Shown: in pieces, positions 36,962 to 47,547 of the stretch
Position numbering within the stretch: position 1 is the stretch's first letter
Layout of the letters: each line of letters opens with the position of its first letter
Origin: Propionibacteriaceae bacterium
GTDB lineage: Bacteria; Actinomycetota; Actinomycetes; Propionibacteriales; Propionibacteriaceae
Reading direction: 5' to 3'
DNA length: 64,000 nucleotides
NCBI GenBank assembly: GCA_031262485.1
Contig: JAISHO010000018.1
Location: forward strand, 1-64,000
The notes under the pieces: model-generated
The model's database searches: none
The model's input: only the letters and a program-made list of their open reading frames with translations
Told to the model about the DNA's origin: nothing
Position numbers and translations under genes: made by a program

Positions 36962-38308
36962 GTGCTCTCTGTGATCGATGTGAGAACCATCCACCCCGAC
37001 GACCCCCGTGACTACACGAAGCTGATGCCGCGCGCCATGGTCGACGCCGCTTCGGCGGCGGCCGTCGTCGCTCCGATCTGTGAGGCGGTGCGCTCCGAGG
37101 GAGAACCCGCCTTGCGGAGGTTGTCCCAGCAGTTCGATGCGGTCGTCCCGGCCTCGTTGCGGGTCGATCCCGCCATCGCCGCCGCCGCTGCCGAGGAACT
37201 CGACCCGGCCCTGCGCGAGAGCCTCGAGGTGGCGATCGGGCGACGCCGACAGGTCTGCCAGGCCGAGGCCGCAGTCCCCGAGCCGGTCATCCGCTTCGAC
37301 GGCGTCGACTCTCCGACGGGGGAGACGGCCGAGGTGGCGATCCGTTCGATCCCGGTCAACCGCGTCGGCTGCTACATCCCCGGGGGTCTGGCGCCCCTGG
37401 CGTCGAGCGTCTACATGAACGTCGTCCCGGCCCAGGCGGCCGGGGTGCCGTCGATCGCGATCGCCTCCCCGCCACAGAAGGAATACGGCGGGCTGCCGCA
37501 TCCGACGATCCTCGCCACCGCCCACCTGCTCGGCGTCACCGAGATCTACGCCGTCGGCGGCGCCCAAGCGCTCGCTATGTTCGCCTACGGGGTCGACGGC
37601 CTCTGCTCTCCGGTCGACCTCCTCGCCGGCCCCGGCAATGTCTACGTCGTCGCCGCTAAGCGGTTGCTCCGTGGCGTCGTCGGCATCGACTCCGAAGCCG
37701 GGCCGACGGAGATCGCCGTCATCGCCGACGAGACGGCCGATCCCGCCCTCGTCGCGGCCGACCTCATCAGCCAAGCCGAGCACGACCCGCTGGCCGCCTC
37801 CGTCCTCATCTGCTGCTCCGAGGAGGTGGCCCGCCGCGTCGACGCCGAGGTGCAGGCTCAGGTGGCGTCCACGAAGCATCGGCACCGGGCCTCGATCGCG
37901 CTCGAAGGCTCCCAATCGGCGGTCGTGCTGTGCCGCGACATCGATCAAGCCGTCGCCGTGGCCGACGCCTACGCCGCCGAACACTTGGAGATCATGACGG
38001 CCGACGCCCGCCAGGTCGCCGCCCGGATCACAAACGCCGGCGCCATCTTCGTCGGGCGCTGCGCCCCCGTCTCACTCGGCGATTACGCCGCCGGGTCGAC
38101 GCATGTCTTGCCGACGACCGGTGCCGCTCGGTTCTCGTCCGGACTCAACGCCCGCACCTTCCTGCGCACCGTCCATGTCATCGACTACGACGCGCAGGGG
38201 CTCTCCGTCGTGGCGGACGCCGCCGAACGGATCGCGCTGGCCGAGGATCTGCCGGCCCACGCCCGCGCTATCACGATCCGAGCCGAGCGGCTAGGGGAGT
38301 CCGCGTGA
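36962..38308 (+). CDS. hisD: Histidinol dehydrogenase
   Basis: The last two oxidations of histidine synthesis, zinc- and NAD-dependent, 448 residues. It has VGCYIPGGLAPLASSVYMN, YAVGGAQALAMFAYG, the zinc-site region LISQAEHDPLAASVL, the AEHLEIM segment and the FSSGLNARTFLR stretch. A leaderless promoter is likely. The stop overlaps the GTG of a 23-codon mini-ORF (GTGA) that leads to hisC. Confidence 0.96.
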   Translation: MLSVIDVRTIHPDDPRDYTKLMPRAMVDAASAAAVVAPICEAVRSEGEPALRRLSQQFDAVVPASLRVDPAIAAAAAEELDPALRESLEVAIGRRRQVCQAEAAVPEPVIRFDGVDSPTGETAEVAIRSIPVNRVGCYIPGGLAPLASSVYMNVVPAQAAGVPSIAIASPPQKEYGGLPHPTILATAHLLGVTEIYAVGGAQALAMFAYGVDGLCSPVDLLAGPGNVYVVAAKRLLRGVVGIDSEAGPTEIAVIADETADPALVAADLISQAEHDPLAASVLICCSEEVARRVDAEVQAQVASTKHRHRASIALEGSQSAVVLCRDIDQAVAVADAYAAEHLEIMTADARQVAARITNAGAIFVGRCAPVSLGDYAAGSTHVLPTTGAARFSSGLNARTFLRTVHVIDYDAQGLSVVADAAERIALAEDLPAHARAITIRAERLGESA

Positions 38309-38376
38309 CTGTGAGCCACCGAGTCTTCGCCGGGGCTGCCGGCCTCGACGACTCCCGCGCTGGAGCGTCGTCGTGA
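38305..38376 (+). CDS. 23-codon mini-ORF linking hisD to hisC
   Basis: Starts at a GTG overlapping the hisD stop and ends in a TGA overlapping the hisC GTG, both as GTGA. The peptide begins MTVSHRVFAGAAG and resembles nothing I know. Its main role may be to carry ribosomes across the 64-nt gap so that hisC stays coupled to hisD. It could also be chance. Confidence 0.4.
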   Translation: MTVSHRVFAGAAGLDDSRAGASS

Positions 38377-39482
38377 CGGCCACCGACCGCCGCCACGATC
38401 TGTCGGCGCTGCCGCTGCGCCCCGAACTGGTGGGCGAGGAACCTTATGGCGCTCCCCAACTTCAGGTGCCCGTGCGCCTCAACGTCAACGAGAATCCTTA
38501 TCCGCCGCCGCTTCAGGTGCGCGAGGCGATGGCGGCGGCCGTGCTCGAGGCGGGCGAGACGATCAACCGTTATCCCGACCGGGAGGCGGGCGCGCTGCGC
38601 GCCGATCTGGCCGCCTATCTCGGCCATGGTTTGACGGCGGAGAACCTGTGGGCGGCCAACGGGTCGAACGAGGCGATGATCCAGGCCCTCAACGCCTTCG
38701 CCGGGCCCGGGCGCGCGGTCGCGGCGTTCACCCCGACCTACTCGATGTATCCGGAATACGCCCGCGACACCCACTCGGCCTACCTCACCTGTCCACGCGA
38801 AGTCGACTTCATGATCGACCCGGAGCGGGCGGCCGCCTTCGTCGCCGCGCACCAGCCCGCCGTCGTCATCGTCACGACGCCGAACAATCCCACCGGCACC
38901 CCGACCGCGCTGCCGGTCGTGGCCGCCATCGCCGAAGCCAGCACGGGGATCGTCATCGTCGACGAGGCCTATCAGGAGTTCGCTCGCCATCGCGACGCCA
39001 CCGCGATCAGCCTGCTCGACCGGTTCGACAACCTCATCATCTCGCGGACGATGTCGAAGGCCTTCGCCTTCGCTGGGGGGAGGGTCGGCTATGTCGCCGC
39101 CTCGCCGGCGATCATCGACGCGCTTCGGATCGTGCGCCTGCCCTACCATCTCTCCGCGCTCACCCAGGCGGTCGCCCGTGTCGCCCTGGCCCACGCCGAT
39201 GTCATGCTCGAGGCGGTCGACGAGTTGCGCGCCACCCGGGACGCCTCGATCGCCCAGCTTCGCTCCCTCGGCTTCGACGTCATCGACTCGGATGCCAATT
39301 TCTGGTTGTTCGGGCGCTTCGACGACCGTCACGCCGTCTTCGAACGGTTCCTCGACCACGGGGTCCTCGTGCGGGAGACGGGGCCGTCGGAATACTTGCG
39401 GGTGTGCGCCGGCACGCCGGAGGAGATGGCGGTCTTCCATGAGGCCGCGGCCCTGATCGCGAAGGAGAACCACCACCGATGA
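38373..39482 (+). CDS. hisC: Histidinol-phosphate aminotransferase
   Basis: A PLP-dependent class I/II aminotransferase, 369 residues. It has [56 protein letters not shown], and the PLP lysine in [17 protein letters not shown]. It makes histidinol phosphate. The GTG start overlaps the preceding mini-ORF. The stop overlaps hisB by 4 nt (ATGA). Confidence 0.95.
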   Translation: MTATDRRHDLSALPLRPELVGEEPYGAPQLQVPVRLNVNENPYPPPLQVREAMAAAVLEAGETINRYPDREAGALRADLAAYLGHGLTAENLWAANGSNEAMIQALNAFAGPGRAVAAFTPTYSMYPEYARDTHSAYLTCPREVDFMIDPERAAAFVAAHQPAVVIVTTPNNPTGTPTALPVVAAIAEASTGIVIVDEAYQEFARHRDATAISLLDRFDNLIISRTMSKAFAFAGGRVGYVAASPAIIDALRIVRLPYHLSALTQAVARVALAHADVMLEAVDELRATRDASIAQLRSLGFDVIDSDANFWLFGRFDDRHAVFERFLDHGVLVRETGPSEYLRVCAGTPEEMAVFHEAAALIAKENHHR

Positions 39483-40090
39483 ACTATCGCACCGCCCGCA
39501 TCGAGCGGGTCACCTCGGAGTCCTCCGTCGTCGTCGACCTCGACCTCGACGGCGTCGGCCAATCGACGATCTCGACGGGCGTCGGCTTCTACGATCACAT
39601 GTTGACGGCCTTGAGCCGTCATAGCCTCATTGACCTCACCGTCACGACGACCGGTGACGTCGAGATCGACGGCCACCACAGCGTCGAGGACACCGCGATC
39701 GCGCTGGGCCAGGCACTGCGCGAGGCGCTCGGCGACAAGCGGGGGATCGGCCGATTCGGGCAGGCCACCGTTCCCCTCGACGAGGCGCTCGCCACCTGCG
39801 TCGTCGACATCTCCGGGCGCGGCTACGCCGTCTGCTCCGGGGAACCGGAAGGCTACCAATATGTCGCGATCGGCGGCTCGGGGGTGCCCTACATGGGCTC
39901 GATGACCCGCCACGTCGTCGAATCCTTCGCCCTCAACGCCGGCATCTGCGTGCACCTCACCCTGCTGGCGGGACGCGATCCCCACCACATCGCCGAGGCC
40001 CAGTACAAGGCCTTGGCCCGGGCGCTGCGCTTCGCCGTCGAACCCGACCCCCGGATCACCGGCGTCCCCTCGACCAAGGGAACCTTGTGA
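39479..40090 (+). CDS. hisB: Imidazoleglycerol-phosphate dehydratase
   Basis: A manganese enzyme of histidine synthesis, 203 residues, monofunctional with no phosphatase domain. The metal motifs are [17 protein letters not shown] and [18 protein letters not shown], repeated in the second half as [25 protein letters not shown]. It overlaps hisC and hisH by 4 nt each. Confidence 0.96.
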   Translation: MNYRTARIERVTSESSVVVDLDLDGVGQSTISTGVGFYDHMLTALSRHSLIDLTVTTTGDVEIDGHHSVEDTAIALGQALREALGDKRGIGRFGQATVPLDEALATCVVDISGRGYAVCSGEPEGYQYVAIGGSGVPYMGSMTRHVVESFALNAGICVHLTLLAGRDPHHIAEAQYKALARALRFAVEPDPRITGVPSTKGTL

Positions 40091-40707
40091 CAAGCGTCGC
40101 GATACTCGACTACGGATCGGGCAACATCCACAGCGCGACACGAGCGGCCGCAGCGACCGGCGCCGATGTGACGGTGACGAGCGATTCCGCCGTCGCGCTC
40201 GCGGCCGACGGGCTCATCGTCCCCGGCGTCGGGGCCTTCGCCGCCTGCATGGAACAGCTGCACGCCATCGGCGGCGACGACATCATCCGCACCCGCTGCG
40301 AGCGGGGCCGCCCCGTGTTCGGCATCTGTGTCGGCCACCAGATCCTCTTCTCCCGGGGCGTCGAACACGGCATCGAGACGGACGGGGTCGGTGTGTTCCC
40401 CGGCGTCATCGACCGTCTTCCCACTGAACGTTTGCCCCATATGGGATGGAACACGATCGCACCGGATCCGGCCGCTTCCCTCCTCGCCCAGGTGAGAGGG
40501 GAACGGTTCTACTTCGTTCACTCCTACGCCGCGCTCGACGCCTCCGACGCGCCCGCCGACGCCGCGCTGACGTGGTGCGAGCACGAGGACGTCAGTTTCA
40601 TCGCCGCCGTCGAGTGGGGCGTCGTCACCTCGACGCAATTCCACCCTGAGAAATCCGGCGTCGCCGGGGCCGCCCTCCTGCGGGCTTGGGTCGACGGCCT
40701 GCGCTGA
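40087..40707 (+). CDS. hisH: Imidazole glycerol phosphate synthase subunit HisH
   Basis: The glutamine amidotransferase half of the HisFH synthase, 206 residues. The class I triad is visible: Cys in [12 protein letters not shown], and His and Glu in the FHPEKSG segment. It starts [17 protein letters not shown]. The GTG start overlaps hisB. hisA and hisF are not in the window: the convergent der gene follows 45 bp later, so the cluster is cut short compared with the usual hisDCBHAF order. Confidence 0.95.
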   Translation: MTSVAILDYGSGNIHSATRAAAATGADVTVTSDSAVALAADGLIVPGVGAFAACMEQLHAIGGDDIIRTRCERGRPVFGICVGHQILFSRGVEHGIETDGVGVFPGVIDRLPTERLPHMGWNTIAPDPAASLLAQVRGERFYFVHSYAALDASDAPADAALTWCEHEDVSFIAAVEWGVVTSTQFHPEKSGVAGAALLRAWVDGLR

Positions 40708-40752
40708 GGCCATCTGTTCGGCTTGGGCCTTCGGCTCAGGAAATAGCTGCAG

Positions 40753-42138
40753 TTAGTGGCGCGACCGCTTGGCCCGAGCTTTGACCTCGACGTGGATGGG
40801 GGAGCCGACGAAGCCGAACTCCTCACGCAGACGTCGCTGAACGAAGCGCACATATTGCGGGTCGAGGTCGCCGGTGGTGAAGAGGACGAAGGTGGGCGGC
40901 CGGTTCTGAGCCTGGGTGCCGAAGAGGATGCGGGGCTGCTTGCCTCCCCGGACGGGGTGGGGGTGGGCGGCGACGAGGCGGCCGAGGAAGGCGTTGAGGG
41001 GGCCGGTCGGGATGCGGGTCTCCCAGCCTTCGAGGGCTTGCTCGATGGGGCCGGTGAGCCGTTGGATGTGGCGGCCGGTCAGGGCGGAGAGGTTGACGCT
41101 CGGCGCCCAGGCGACGTGGCCGAGGTCGCGTTCGATCTCACGGGCGAGATAACGGCGGCGCTCCTCGTCGACGAGATCCCATTTGTTGTAGACGAGGACG
41201 AGGGCGCGGCCCATCTCGACGACCATCGACAGGATGCGCAGATCTTGCTCGGTGACCGATTCGGAGGCGTCGATGACGACGAGGCAGACCTCGCTGCGTT
41301 CGATCGCTGATTGGGTGCGCAACCAGGCGTAATACTCGTGCCCGCTCGACTCTTTGACTCTGCGCCGGATCCCGGCGGTGTCGATGAGGCGGTACTCCAC
41401 CCCTGCGATCTCGACCAACTCGTCGACCGGGTCGACCGTCGTGCCGGCGACATTGTCGACGACCGACCGCGTCTCACCGGCGACTTGGTTGAGGAGGGAG
41501 GATTTGCCGACGTTCGGCTTGCCGACGATGGCGACGCGGCGTGGCCCGGCTTCTGGTTCGAAGACCTCCGACGGAGCGTCGGGCAGGGCGTCGAGGATGA
41601 CGTCGAGCAGGTCGCCGGAGCCGCGCCCATGGAGGGCGGAGACGGGGTAGGGGGTTCCTAGCCCGAGGCTCCAATAGGAGGCCGCCTCCATCTCCCCGTT
41701 CTGATCGTCGACCTTGTTGACGGCGAGGATGACAGGCTTGCCGGAGCGCCGCAGGACCTTGACGACCGCCTCGTCGTCGTCGGTGACGCCGACGCGCACA
41801 TCGACGACGAGGACGACGGCGTCGGCCATGCCGACGGCCAGTTCGGCTTGTTCAGTGATCTGGGCCGCCACCCCCTGGGAATCGGGCACCCAGCCACCGG
41901 TGTCGACGACGATGAAATCACGCCCGCCCCAGGTGGCGTCGTAGGTGACCCGGTCGCGTGTGACGCCCGGCAGATCCTGGACGACCGCCTCACGCCGGCC
42001 TAGCAAACGGTTGACGAGGGTGGATTTGCCGACGTTGGGCCGCCCCACGATGGCGACGACCGGTTTGTGCGACGCTATGGCGGGAGGATCCGCCGTCACC
42101 GCCTCATCGGGCGGCGGGGCCGCAGTCGTTCCGGTCAT
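40753..42138 (-). CDS. der: Ribosome assembly GTPase Der (EngA)
   Basis: Two tandem GTPase domains and a C-terminal KH-like domain, 461 residues, acting in 50S assembly. First G1 is [15 protein letters not shown] with DTGGW; second is [15 protein letters not shown] with DTAGI. G4 motifs NKVD and NKWD are present. The ATG at 42138 has GGGAGA about 6 nt upstream on its strand; the TTG at 42150 is less likely. TAAACT at 42173-42178 (minus strand) is a reasonable -10. It is divergent from NRPS1, sharing a 219-bp intergenic region. Confidence 0.96.
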   Translation of the reverse strand: MTGTTAAPPPDEAVTADPPAIASHKPVVAIVGRPNVGKSTLVNRLLGRREAVVQDLPGVTRDRVTYDATWGGRDFIVVDTGGWVPDSQGVAAQITEQAELAVGMADAVVLVVDVRVGVTDDDEAVVKVLRRSGKPVILAVNKVDDQNGEMEAASYWSLGLGTPYPVSALHGRGSGDLLDVILDALPDAPSEVFEPEAGPRRVAIVGKPNVGKSSLLNQVAGETRSVVDNVAGTTVDPVDELVEIAGVEYRLIDTAGIRRRVKESSGHEYYAWLRTQSAIERSEVCLVVIDASESVTEQDLRILSMVVEMGRALVLVYNKWDLVDEERRRYLAREIERDLGHVAWAPSVNLSALTGRHIQRLTGPIEQALEGWETRIPTGPLNAFLGRLVAAHPHPVRGGKQPRILFGTQAQNRPPTFVLFTTGDLDPQYVRFVQRRLREEFGFVGSPIHVEVKARAKRSRH

Positions 42139-42313
42139 CTGTTCTCCCAACGTCGAGCCTGGTCAAATCGTCAGTTTAGTGGCCTGTCGCGCCTCACATG
42201 CTGCGTTCGTGGCGCCCGGTGGGGTCCCCAGCCGCGTTGTCGCTGTGACGACGGAGCCGCGTCGGATGAGGGCGAGTGAAGCCGGCCGAACCTCGCGGGC
42301 TGGTCCGCGGCGG

Positions 42314-42319
42314 TACAGT
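42314..42319 (+). promoter_or_regulatory. Possible -10 of the NRPS1 promoter
   Basis: TACAGT lies 38 nt before the NRPS1 ATG, leaving room for a leader with AAGG 8 nt before the start codon. No convincing -35 is seen, so a regulator may be required. Confidence 0.35.
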
Positions 42320-42357
42320 GTGGGCGATCTCTCATCATTCAGTGCAAGGCTTCACAT

Positions 42358-45300
42358 ATGTCGACATCACACATTGACTCTGTTCATGGTCTCACACCCA
42401 TGCAGGCGGGGATGGTGTTCCATGGGTTGCTCGACGATCGCTCCCAGGCTTATGTGCTTCAGCAAGTCATCCGGCTCGGCGGCAGGGTCGACCCCGAGGC
42501 GGCCCGCGGGGCATCACAGATCTTGGCTGTCCGCCATGACGCGCTCAGGATCGCCATCGTCGTCCCCCGCAGTTCCGGGGTGCCCCGACAGGTGATCCTG
42601 CGCGAGCGTGACCCCGAGTTCGCCTTCATCGATCTGACCGGGCGGGACGACCCGGCCTCGGCGGTCGAGGACGTGCGCCGAGCGGACCTCGAACGGGGCT
42701 TCGATCTGGCGGCCGACCCGCTGTGCCGGATCACCCTGGCCGCGACGGGCTCCGACGAGCTGGCGCTGATCTGGACGCTCCACCACGTCATCGTCGACGG
42801 GTGGTCGTTGCCCTTGCTCATGGCTGATTTCGCCCGGTATTACGCGGCGTTGGCGGCGGGCGCCGATCTGGCCTCGATGCGGGAGCAGGCTCGAGCCGAG
42901 GCCTCCGCGACGACGAGCTTCGGCGACTATCTCGACTGGTTCGAGCGTCAGGATCACCACGCCTCGCTCGACTATTGGGCGGCGGCGCTCGAAGGCTACG
43001 ACGAGGTCGCCGAGATCCCCTCGCTCGGCTCGGGCGATCCGGCCGGCGAGCAACTGGGGGAGACGGTCACGACGCTCGAGGCGGCCGACACCGAACGGCT
43101 CACCGGGTGCGCCCTTGAACTCTCCGTGACGGTCGCGACGGTCGTGGCCGCCGCTTGGGGGATCGTCGTCGCCCGGCACGCCGCCTTGGACGACGTCGTC
43201 ATCGGGCAGGTCGTCTCCGGTCGTGGCGGCGCGGTCGCCGGGTTGGAGACGACGGCGGGGATCACCATCAACACCATCCCGGTGCGGGTCCGTCTCCACG
43301 ACGAGACGACCCTGGCCGAACTGCTCCAGGGTCTGCACGAGGACGCTCTCGCCGCTCAACCCCACCACCTCGTCGCCTTGACCGACATCCAACACCGCCT
43401 CGGACTGACCACCGCTGTGCTGCGCACCATCGTCGCGGTCGAGAACTACACCTCGGGGGCGGCCGACGCTCCCAGCGGACGCGAGGTGACGGGGTTGGAG
43501 GCGACTTCGGAACTGGCCCGGGAACAAGTCGACTATCCACTCGCGCTGCGGGCCGCCGTCATCGACGGCCGGCTCCGGCTCGGCTTGCTCTTCGACCCCC
43601 GGGTCTTCGGCCGCGACCATGTCGAGGCGATCCTCGCCCGCCTGGCCCGGCTCGTGCGGCTCATCGCCAGCGACCCGTCGGTCCGTCTGGGCGACCTCGA
43701 CCTGCTGACCGCCGGCGACGAGGCCGCCTTGGCCCGGTTCAACGCGACCGAACATCCGGGCGGCGACGCGTCGACCGTCGTCGATCTTCTGAGGGACCAG
43801 GCCCGGCTGCGGCCCGATCATCCGGCTGTGCGATTCGGCGAGGAGACGTGGTCCTTCGCCGACCTCGACGCGGCGACCGATCGGATCGCCGATCGTCTCA
43901 TCGACCTCGACGTCCCCGCCGGATCGCTCATCCCGCTGCTGGCCGAGCGGGGACCCGCCGCTGTGGCCGGAATGTACGGGGCGGCGAAAGCGGGCTGCGC
44001 CTGGACGCCGCTCGACAGCACTCATCCGGTCGATCGTCTCGCCTTCATCCTCGAAGACTGCCAGGCGCCCGCCGTCCTCGTGGCCGGTCCGGGGCCCGCC
44101 GCGGCGGCCCGGGCCGCCATCGCCCGCCGGGGTGTGGAGACGCTCGTCGTCGACTTGACGGAGACGCTCGCCGAGCCCGCCAGCGGCCGAACCGATCGGC
44201 GGCGTCAGGTGAAGCCAGAAGACCTCGTCTATTGCGTCTACACCTCGGGCACGACCGGGCGGCCCAAGGGCGTCCTCGTCGAACATCGTGGAGTCGTCAA
44301 TCTGCAGTCGTATCTCCACCGGGCCCATCCCCTGGGTGACGACGACACCGTCCTTCAATTCGCCAACGCCACCTTCGACATCACCATCTACGAGCACTGC
44401 CTCGGCTTCCTCAGCGGGGTGACGACATCGCTCGTCAGCGAGGATCTCGTCGTGGACCCCGCGGCGCTCACCGCGATGATGGCCGGACAGCGGGTCGACG
44501 CGACGATGCTGACACCGGCCTATTTCCTTCGTTCCACGCTGCCGAAGGGGTTCCGCCTCATCGGCACCGGGGGAGCGGAGTCGAGCCCCGACATCGTCGC
44601 GGCGGCCGACGAGATCGTGGCCGACGACGGCGCCGAATATGTCAACGGCTACGGGCCGACCGAGGCGACGGTGTTGGCCACCGAGTGGATCCACCGCCGG
44701 GGCGAGGCGATCCCGGCTCCGGTTCCGATCGGCCACCCGATCGACAACATGCGTGTCTATGTGCTCGACGGGGATCGGGTCCAAGGGGCCGGCATGGTCG
44801 GAGAACTGTGCGTCGCCGGCGCCGGGGTGGCCCGTGGCTACCTCAACCGTGACGACTTGACGGCCGAACGCTTCGCCGCCGGGCCTGGGGGAGAACGCGT
44901 CTATCGCACGGGCGATCTGGCGGCGTGGCGCACGGACGGCGAATTGGTCTACCTCGGTCGCAACGACGACCAGGTCAAGATTCGCGGCCAACGGATCGAA
45001 TTGGGCGAGATCGAGGCGGCGCTACGCGACATCGACGCGATCCGCGACGGCGCCGTCATCGTCGACCGTCGCTCGGGTCAGGCCGTCCTCCACGGTTTCT
45101 ACGCCTCCGCCGGCGAGGCCGTCCCCCCGGGTCAGGTGAGCGCGGCGTTGGCCGAACGCCTGCCCTCCGCCATGGTGCCCACGACGCTGACGGAGGTGGA
45201 CGCCCTCCCCGTCACCGGCTCCGGCAAACCCGATCGCAACGCCCTGCTCGCCCTCGTGCCAGCGACGTCCACCTCCTCTCCTCGTGAGGCCGAGGGGACG

Positions 45301-47109
45301 ACGGAGCGTGACGACACGCCGTCGCGCGAACGCGCCGAGGACCTGGCCGCCGTGTTCGCCGCCGTGCTGGGGCGCCCCGTCGGCATCCACGACAATTTCT
45401 TCGAGGCTGGCGGCGACTCCTTGAGCGCCATCACGATCGTCTCCCAAGCGGCGCAGCGCGGTTTCACCATGACGGTGCGCGACCTGTTCGCCCATCCGGC
45501 GCCGGCCCAGCTGGCCGACTGGTGCGATGAACGCGATGGGGCCGCGGCGGCGGTCGAGGAGCCGGATGATGACGCCACAGCCGCAGGGTTTCCGGGGCAG
45601 GCGCCCCGCTTGGTGAGGTTGACCGTGGACTCTCCCGCCGACACCGACACCGACGCCGAGGGCGGGGCCGACAGAATTCTCGCCGAAGCCGGGCGGGCCA
45701 TGGAAGGGTACGCCGACGCCATCGTCGCCGGCGAGGCCGTCGAACGGTGGGAGCTCAACCCCGCCCAACGCCTCGTGTCCGCCGCCGGGGTGACCGCCTC
45801 GTTCGCCCTCGTCGAAGCGCCCCGGCCCTTCGACGAGGCTCGCCTGGCGGCAGCTTGGGAGCGCCTGCTCGGCTATTTCCCGATCCTGCGCACCTCGATC
45901 GCCTCCGACGGCGAGGGTCTCATCGTCCACGACGCTTCTGTGACCCCGCCGGTCGTCGCCGTCGGCGACCAGGACGAGGCCGAGACGATCGCGCGCCGGC
46001 TGCTCTCGCGGACCAGTCGGTTCGCCACGGTGACGCCGGGGCGGGCGACCCACGAGGCGGTCGTCGTCATCTCTACTGGGACTCGTCCCGGCGCCGTGGA
46101 GCGCTTTTGGATCGCTCTGCCGTTGAGCCATCTCATCTTCGACGGGTTCTCCCACGACGTCGTGGCCGACCGCTTTCTCGCGTTCTACGACGGCGCCGAA
46201 GCCGGCCTCGTCCAGCGGTATCCGGCCTACAGCACGACCTTGGCGATGGGCCCGCTCGGCGCCGACGACGCGACCGTCATGGCGGGATGGGAACTTCAAC
46301 GCTTCGCCACCACCGCCGCCGGGTGGAACGCCCGCGCCGAGGAAGGGATCGGGCGGATGACATGGACGAGCCGCGACCATGTCGACGGTCGGATCGATCC
46401 GGCAGCGTTGGGCGGTTTGGCGGAACGGATCATCGAATTGGCGCTCAGGCGCTCGTATCCCGGCCTCGACATCCCCGCCTTGCTCGTCCACACCGGGCGG
46501 CTGGCGCGATTCTCCGGCCAGATCGGCCAGTTCGCCGACGTCGTCCCCGTCGTCATCGACGCCAAGACTACGGTCGACGGTGATGGACCAGGAGAGGCCG
46601 ATGCGCCGTCCACCGCTGTCCCAGCTGGGTTTTTGAGCGAGGCGCGTCGCCATCTCGCGCTCAGCCGCGGCCACCAAGTCTCCGCCGCAGCCCTGCTCGC
46701 CGATCCGGCGCTGGCGAGCCGCTACCCACGGACTCGCTCGGCGCTGGCCACCGCCTTCGCCTCGCCGGATTCGCACCGGCCGACGCCTCGTCACGGTTTC
46801 CCCCCGGAGACCGAGGAGACGACGGGGGAGATCGGACGCCCGCTCGTCCCTGTGCTCAATCTGCTCATCCTCACCGCGACGACGCCGACGGCGCCGCCGG
46901 TGGACGGTGAGTCGAACGGGGACGACGCCGAACCGCTCGAGGAGTCGCGACCGGAGTTGGAATCGAGCCCCGGGGAGATCTTCATCACCATCGCCGGCGG
47001 ATCGGAGGGGATCGTCGTCCATCACCTGCCCTGCCGTCACGGCGATGAGGAGGAATTGTCACGTCTCCTGACGGAGGCGACGATTGCGGCTTCGCTCGAC
47101 CGATCCTGA
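42358..47109 (+). CDS. Nonribosomal peptide synthetase NRPS1 (C-A-T-C*)
   Basis: A 1583-residue single-module synthetase. A condensation domain fills about residues 8-450 with intact HHxxxDG (H142, H143); its start [12 protein letters not shown] resembles C domains that take a donor from a separate protein, often a D-residue. The adenylation domain has [11 protein letters not shown] (from residue 628), the Asp that binds the amino group (D674) and the A10 Lys in GSGKPD. The carrier Ser is S1021 in AGGDSL. After it a second condensation-like domain (about 1130-1583) has SHxxxDG (S1257-G1263) instead of HHxxxDG and a poorly conserved second half. The A pocket read by eye is D-I-Y-M-G-G-G-V-L-K; I recognise no substrate. 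There is no thioesterase. AAGG lies 8 nt before the ATG. Confidence 0.93.
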   Translation: MSTSHIDSVHGLTPMQAGMVFHGLLDDRSQAYVLQQVIRLGGRVDPEAARGASQILAVRHDALRIAIVVPRSSGVPRQVILRERDPEFAFIDLTGRDDPASAVEDVRRADLERGFDLAADPLCRITLAATGSDELALIWTLHHVIVDGWSLPLLMADFARYYAALAAGADLASMREQARAEASATTSFGDYLDWFERQDHHASLDYWAAALEGYDEVAEIPSLGSGDPAGEQLGETVTTLEAADTERLTGCALELSVTVATVVAAAWGIVVARHAALDDVVIGQVVSGRGGAVAGLETTAGITINTIPVRVRLHDETTLAELLQGLHEDALAAQPHHLVALTDIQHRLGLTTAVLRTIVAVENYTSGAADAPSGREVTGLEATSELAREQVDYPLALRAAVIDGRLRLGLLFDPRVFGRDHVEAILARLARLVRLIASDPSVRLGDLDLLTAGDEAALARFNATEHPGGDASTVVDLLRDQARLRPDHPAVRFGEETWSFADLDAATDRIADRLIDLDVPAGSLIPLLAERGPAAVAGMYGAAKAGCAWTPLDSTHPVDRLAFILEDCQAPAVLVAGPGPAAAARAAIARRGVETLVVDLTETLAEPASGRTDRRRQVKPEDLVYCVYTSGTTGRPKGVLVEHRGVVNLQSYLHRAHPLGDDDTVLQFANATFDITIYEHCLGFLSGVTTSLVSEDLVVDPAALTAMMAGQRVDATMLTPAYFLRSTLPKGFRLIGTGGAESSPDIVAAADEIVADDGAEYVNGYGPTEATVLATEWIHRRGEAIPAPVPIGHPIDNMRVYVLDGDRVQGAGMVGELCVAGAGVARGYLNRDDLTAERFAAGPGGERVYRTGDLAAWRTDGELVYLGRNDDQVKIRGQRIELGEIEAALRDIDAIRDGAVIVDRRSGQAVLHGFYASAGEAVPPGQVSAALAERLPSAMVPTTLTEVDALPVTGSGKPDRNALLALVPATSTSSPREAEGTTERDDTPSRERAEDLAAVFAAVLGRPVGIHDNFFEAGGDSLSAITIVSQAAQRGFTMTVRDLFAHPAPAQLADWCDERDGAAAAVEEPDDDATAAGFPGQAPRLVRLTVDSPADTDTDAEGGADRILAEAGRAMEGYADAIVAGEAVERWELNPAQRLVSAAGVTASFALVEAPRPFDEARLAAAWERLLGYFPILRTSIASDGEGLIVHDASVTPPVVAVGDQDEAETIARRLLSRTSRFATVTPGRATHEAVVVISTGTRPGAVERFWIALPLSHLIFDGFSHDVVADRFLAFYDGAEAGLVQRYPAYSTTLAMGPLGADDATVMAGWELQRFATTAAGWNARAEEGIGRMTWTSRDHVDGRIDPAALGGLAERIIELALRRSYPGLDIPALLVHTGRLARFSGQIGQFADVVPVVIDAKTTVDGDGPGEADAPSTAVPAGFLSEARRHLALSRGHQVSAAALLADPALASRYPRTRSALATAFASPDSHRPTPRHGFPPETEETTGEIGRPLVPVLNLLILTATTPTAPPVDGESNGDDAEPLEESRPELESSPGEIFITIAGGSEGIVVHHLPCRHGDEEELSRLLTEATIAASLDRS

Positions 47110-47130
47110 GCTCACCCGTGGGCTCGTGGC

Positions 47131-47214
47131 ATGTCGCGCACGAACAATGCCGAGTTCGTGGCGGCCAAGGAGGACACAGCCGCGTTGTCGTCGTTGCCGG
47201 TAGTGGTCTCTTGA
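47131..47214 (+). CDS. Possible 27-codon small ORF after NRPS1
   Basis: ATG to TGA, starting MSRTNNAEFVAAKED and ending in a hydrophobic VVVS. About 22 of 26 third codon positions are G or C, as in real genes here, although the surrounding spacer is AT-rich. It is in the same frame as NRPS1, 7 codons past its stop. No clear ribosome binding site is visible. It may be a genuine small peptide, a remnant of a longer NRPS1 C-terminus, or chance. Confidence 0.3.
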   Translation: MSRTNNAEFVAAKEDTAALSSLPVVVS

Positions 47215-47293
47215 TCGCTGATGACCTGCTTGATTACTCCGGCCAGGTACCATAAAACACACCGAGAACGGGATCGGCCTGTTGTGACGGGCC

Positions 47294-47322
47294 GTTGAAC
47301 GATATACACTACACTGATACTG
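47294..47322 (+). promoter_or_regulatory. Sigma-70-like promoter for NRPS2
   Basis: TTGAAC (47294-47299), a 17-nt spacer and TACTGT (47317-47322) form a good vegetative promoter inside an AT-richer part of the 438-bp gap. It would give NRPS2 a leader of roughly 220 nt. Confidence 0.55.
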
Positions 47323-47332
47323 TTCACTGTAT
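47315..47332. promoter_or_regulatory. 18-bp palindrome over the NRPS2 -10, candidate operator
   Basis: GATACTGTTCACTGTATC matches its reverse complement at 14 of 18 positions, with arms GATAC-n-GT and AC-n-GTATC. It covers the -10 element, the place a repressor would bind. The length and symmetry suit a TetR- or GntR-type dimer. A perfect 10-bp palindrome, GTCATATGAC (47333-47342), abuts it. No regulator gene is in view. Confidence 0.6.
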
Positions 47333-47409
47333 CGTCATATGACTGTTCTCAGGGGTGTGGGAGTACAACTGAGGGGATGTCTCCATTGGTGTGAAGTGTT
47401 GGTGTGTTG

Positions 47410-47433
47410 ACTCGTGGCGTGGTGGTCACGAGT
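47410..47433. repeat. Inverted repeat in the NRPS2 leader
   Basis: ACTCGTG (47410-47416) and CACGAGT (47427-47433) are perfect 7-bp arms around a 10-nt loop in the predicted NRPS2 leader. Confidence 0.5.
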
Positions 47434-47500
47434 GTCGTCCCGGATCCGCGCGGTGGTGATCGCGCGTCGATGACCGGCTGACGCCTTTTCCTACGATTCT

Positions 47501-47517
47501 TTGGCTCCGCAGCGGAG
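47501..47517 (+). promoter_or_regulatory. Hairpin just upstream of the NRPS2 ribosome binding site
   Basis: GGCTCCGC and GCGGAGCC form an 8-bp stem around one base (in practice a 5-nt loop). It ends 19 nt before the GGAGAG ribosome site (47537-47542) of NRPS2. It could influence translation or act as a weak terminator. Confidence 0.5.
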
Positions 47518-47547
47518 CCGACTGTTCCTCATCCTTGGAGAGTTTCC

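Noticed and set aside
40708..40752. Possible terminator between hisH and der
   Set aside because: Only a bulged 7-bp pairing (CTGAG/CTCAG plus two pairs) around a long loop could be drawn, too weak to list.
42514..44991. 825-codon minus-strand open frame across NRPS1
   Set aside because: Antisense shadow of the C and A domains.
47112..47327. 71-codon minus-strand ORF in the NRPS1-NRPS2 spacer
   Set aside because: No ribosome binding site. Its start lies inside the promoter/operator, and codon bias is weaker than that of the plus-strand small ORF it overlaps.
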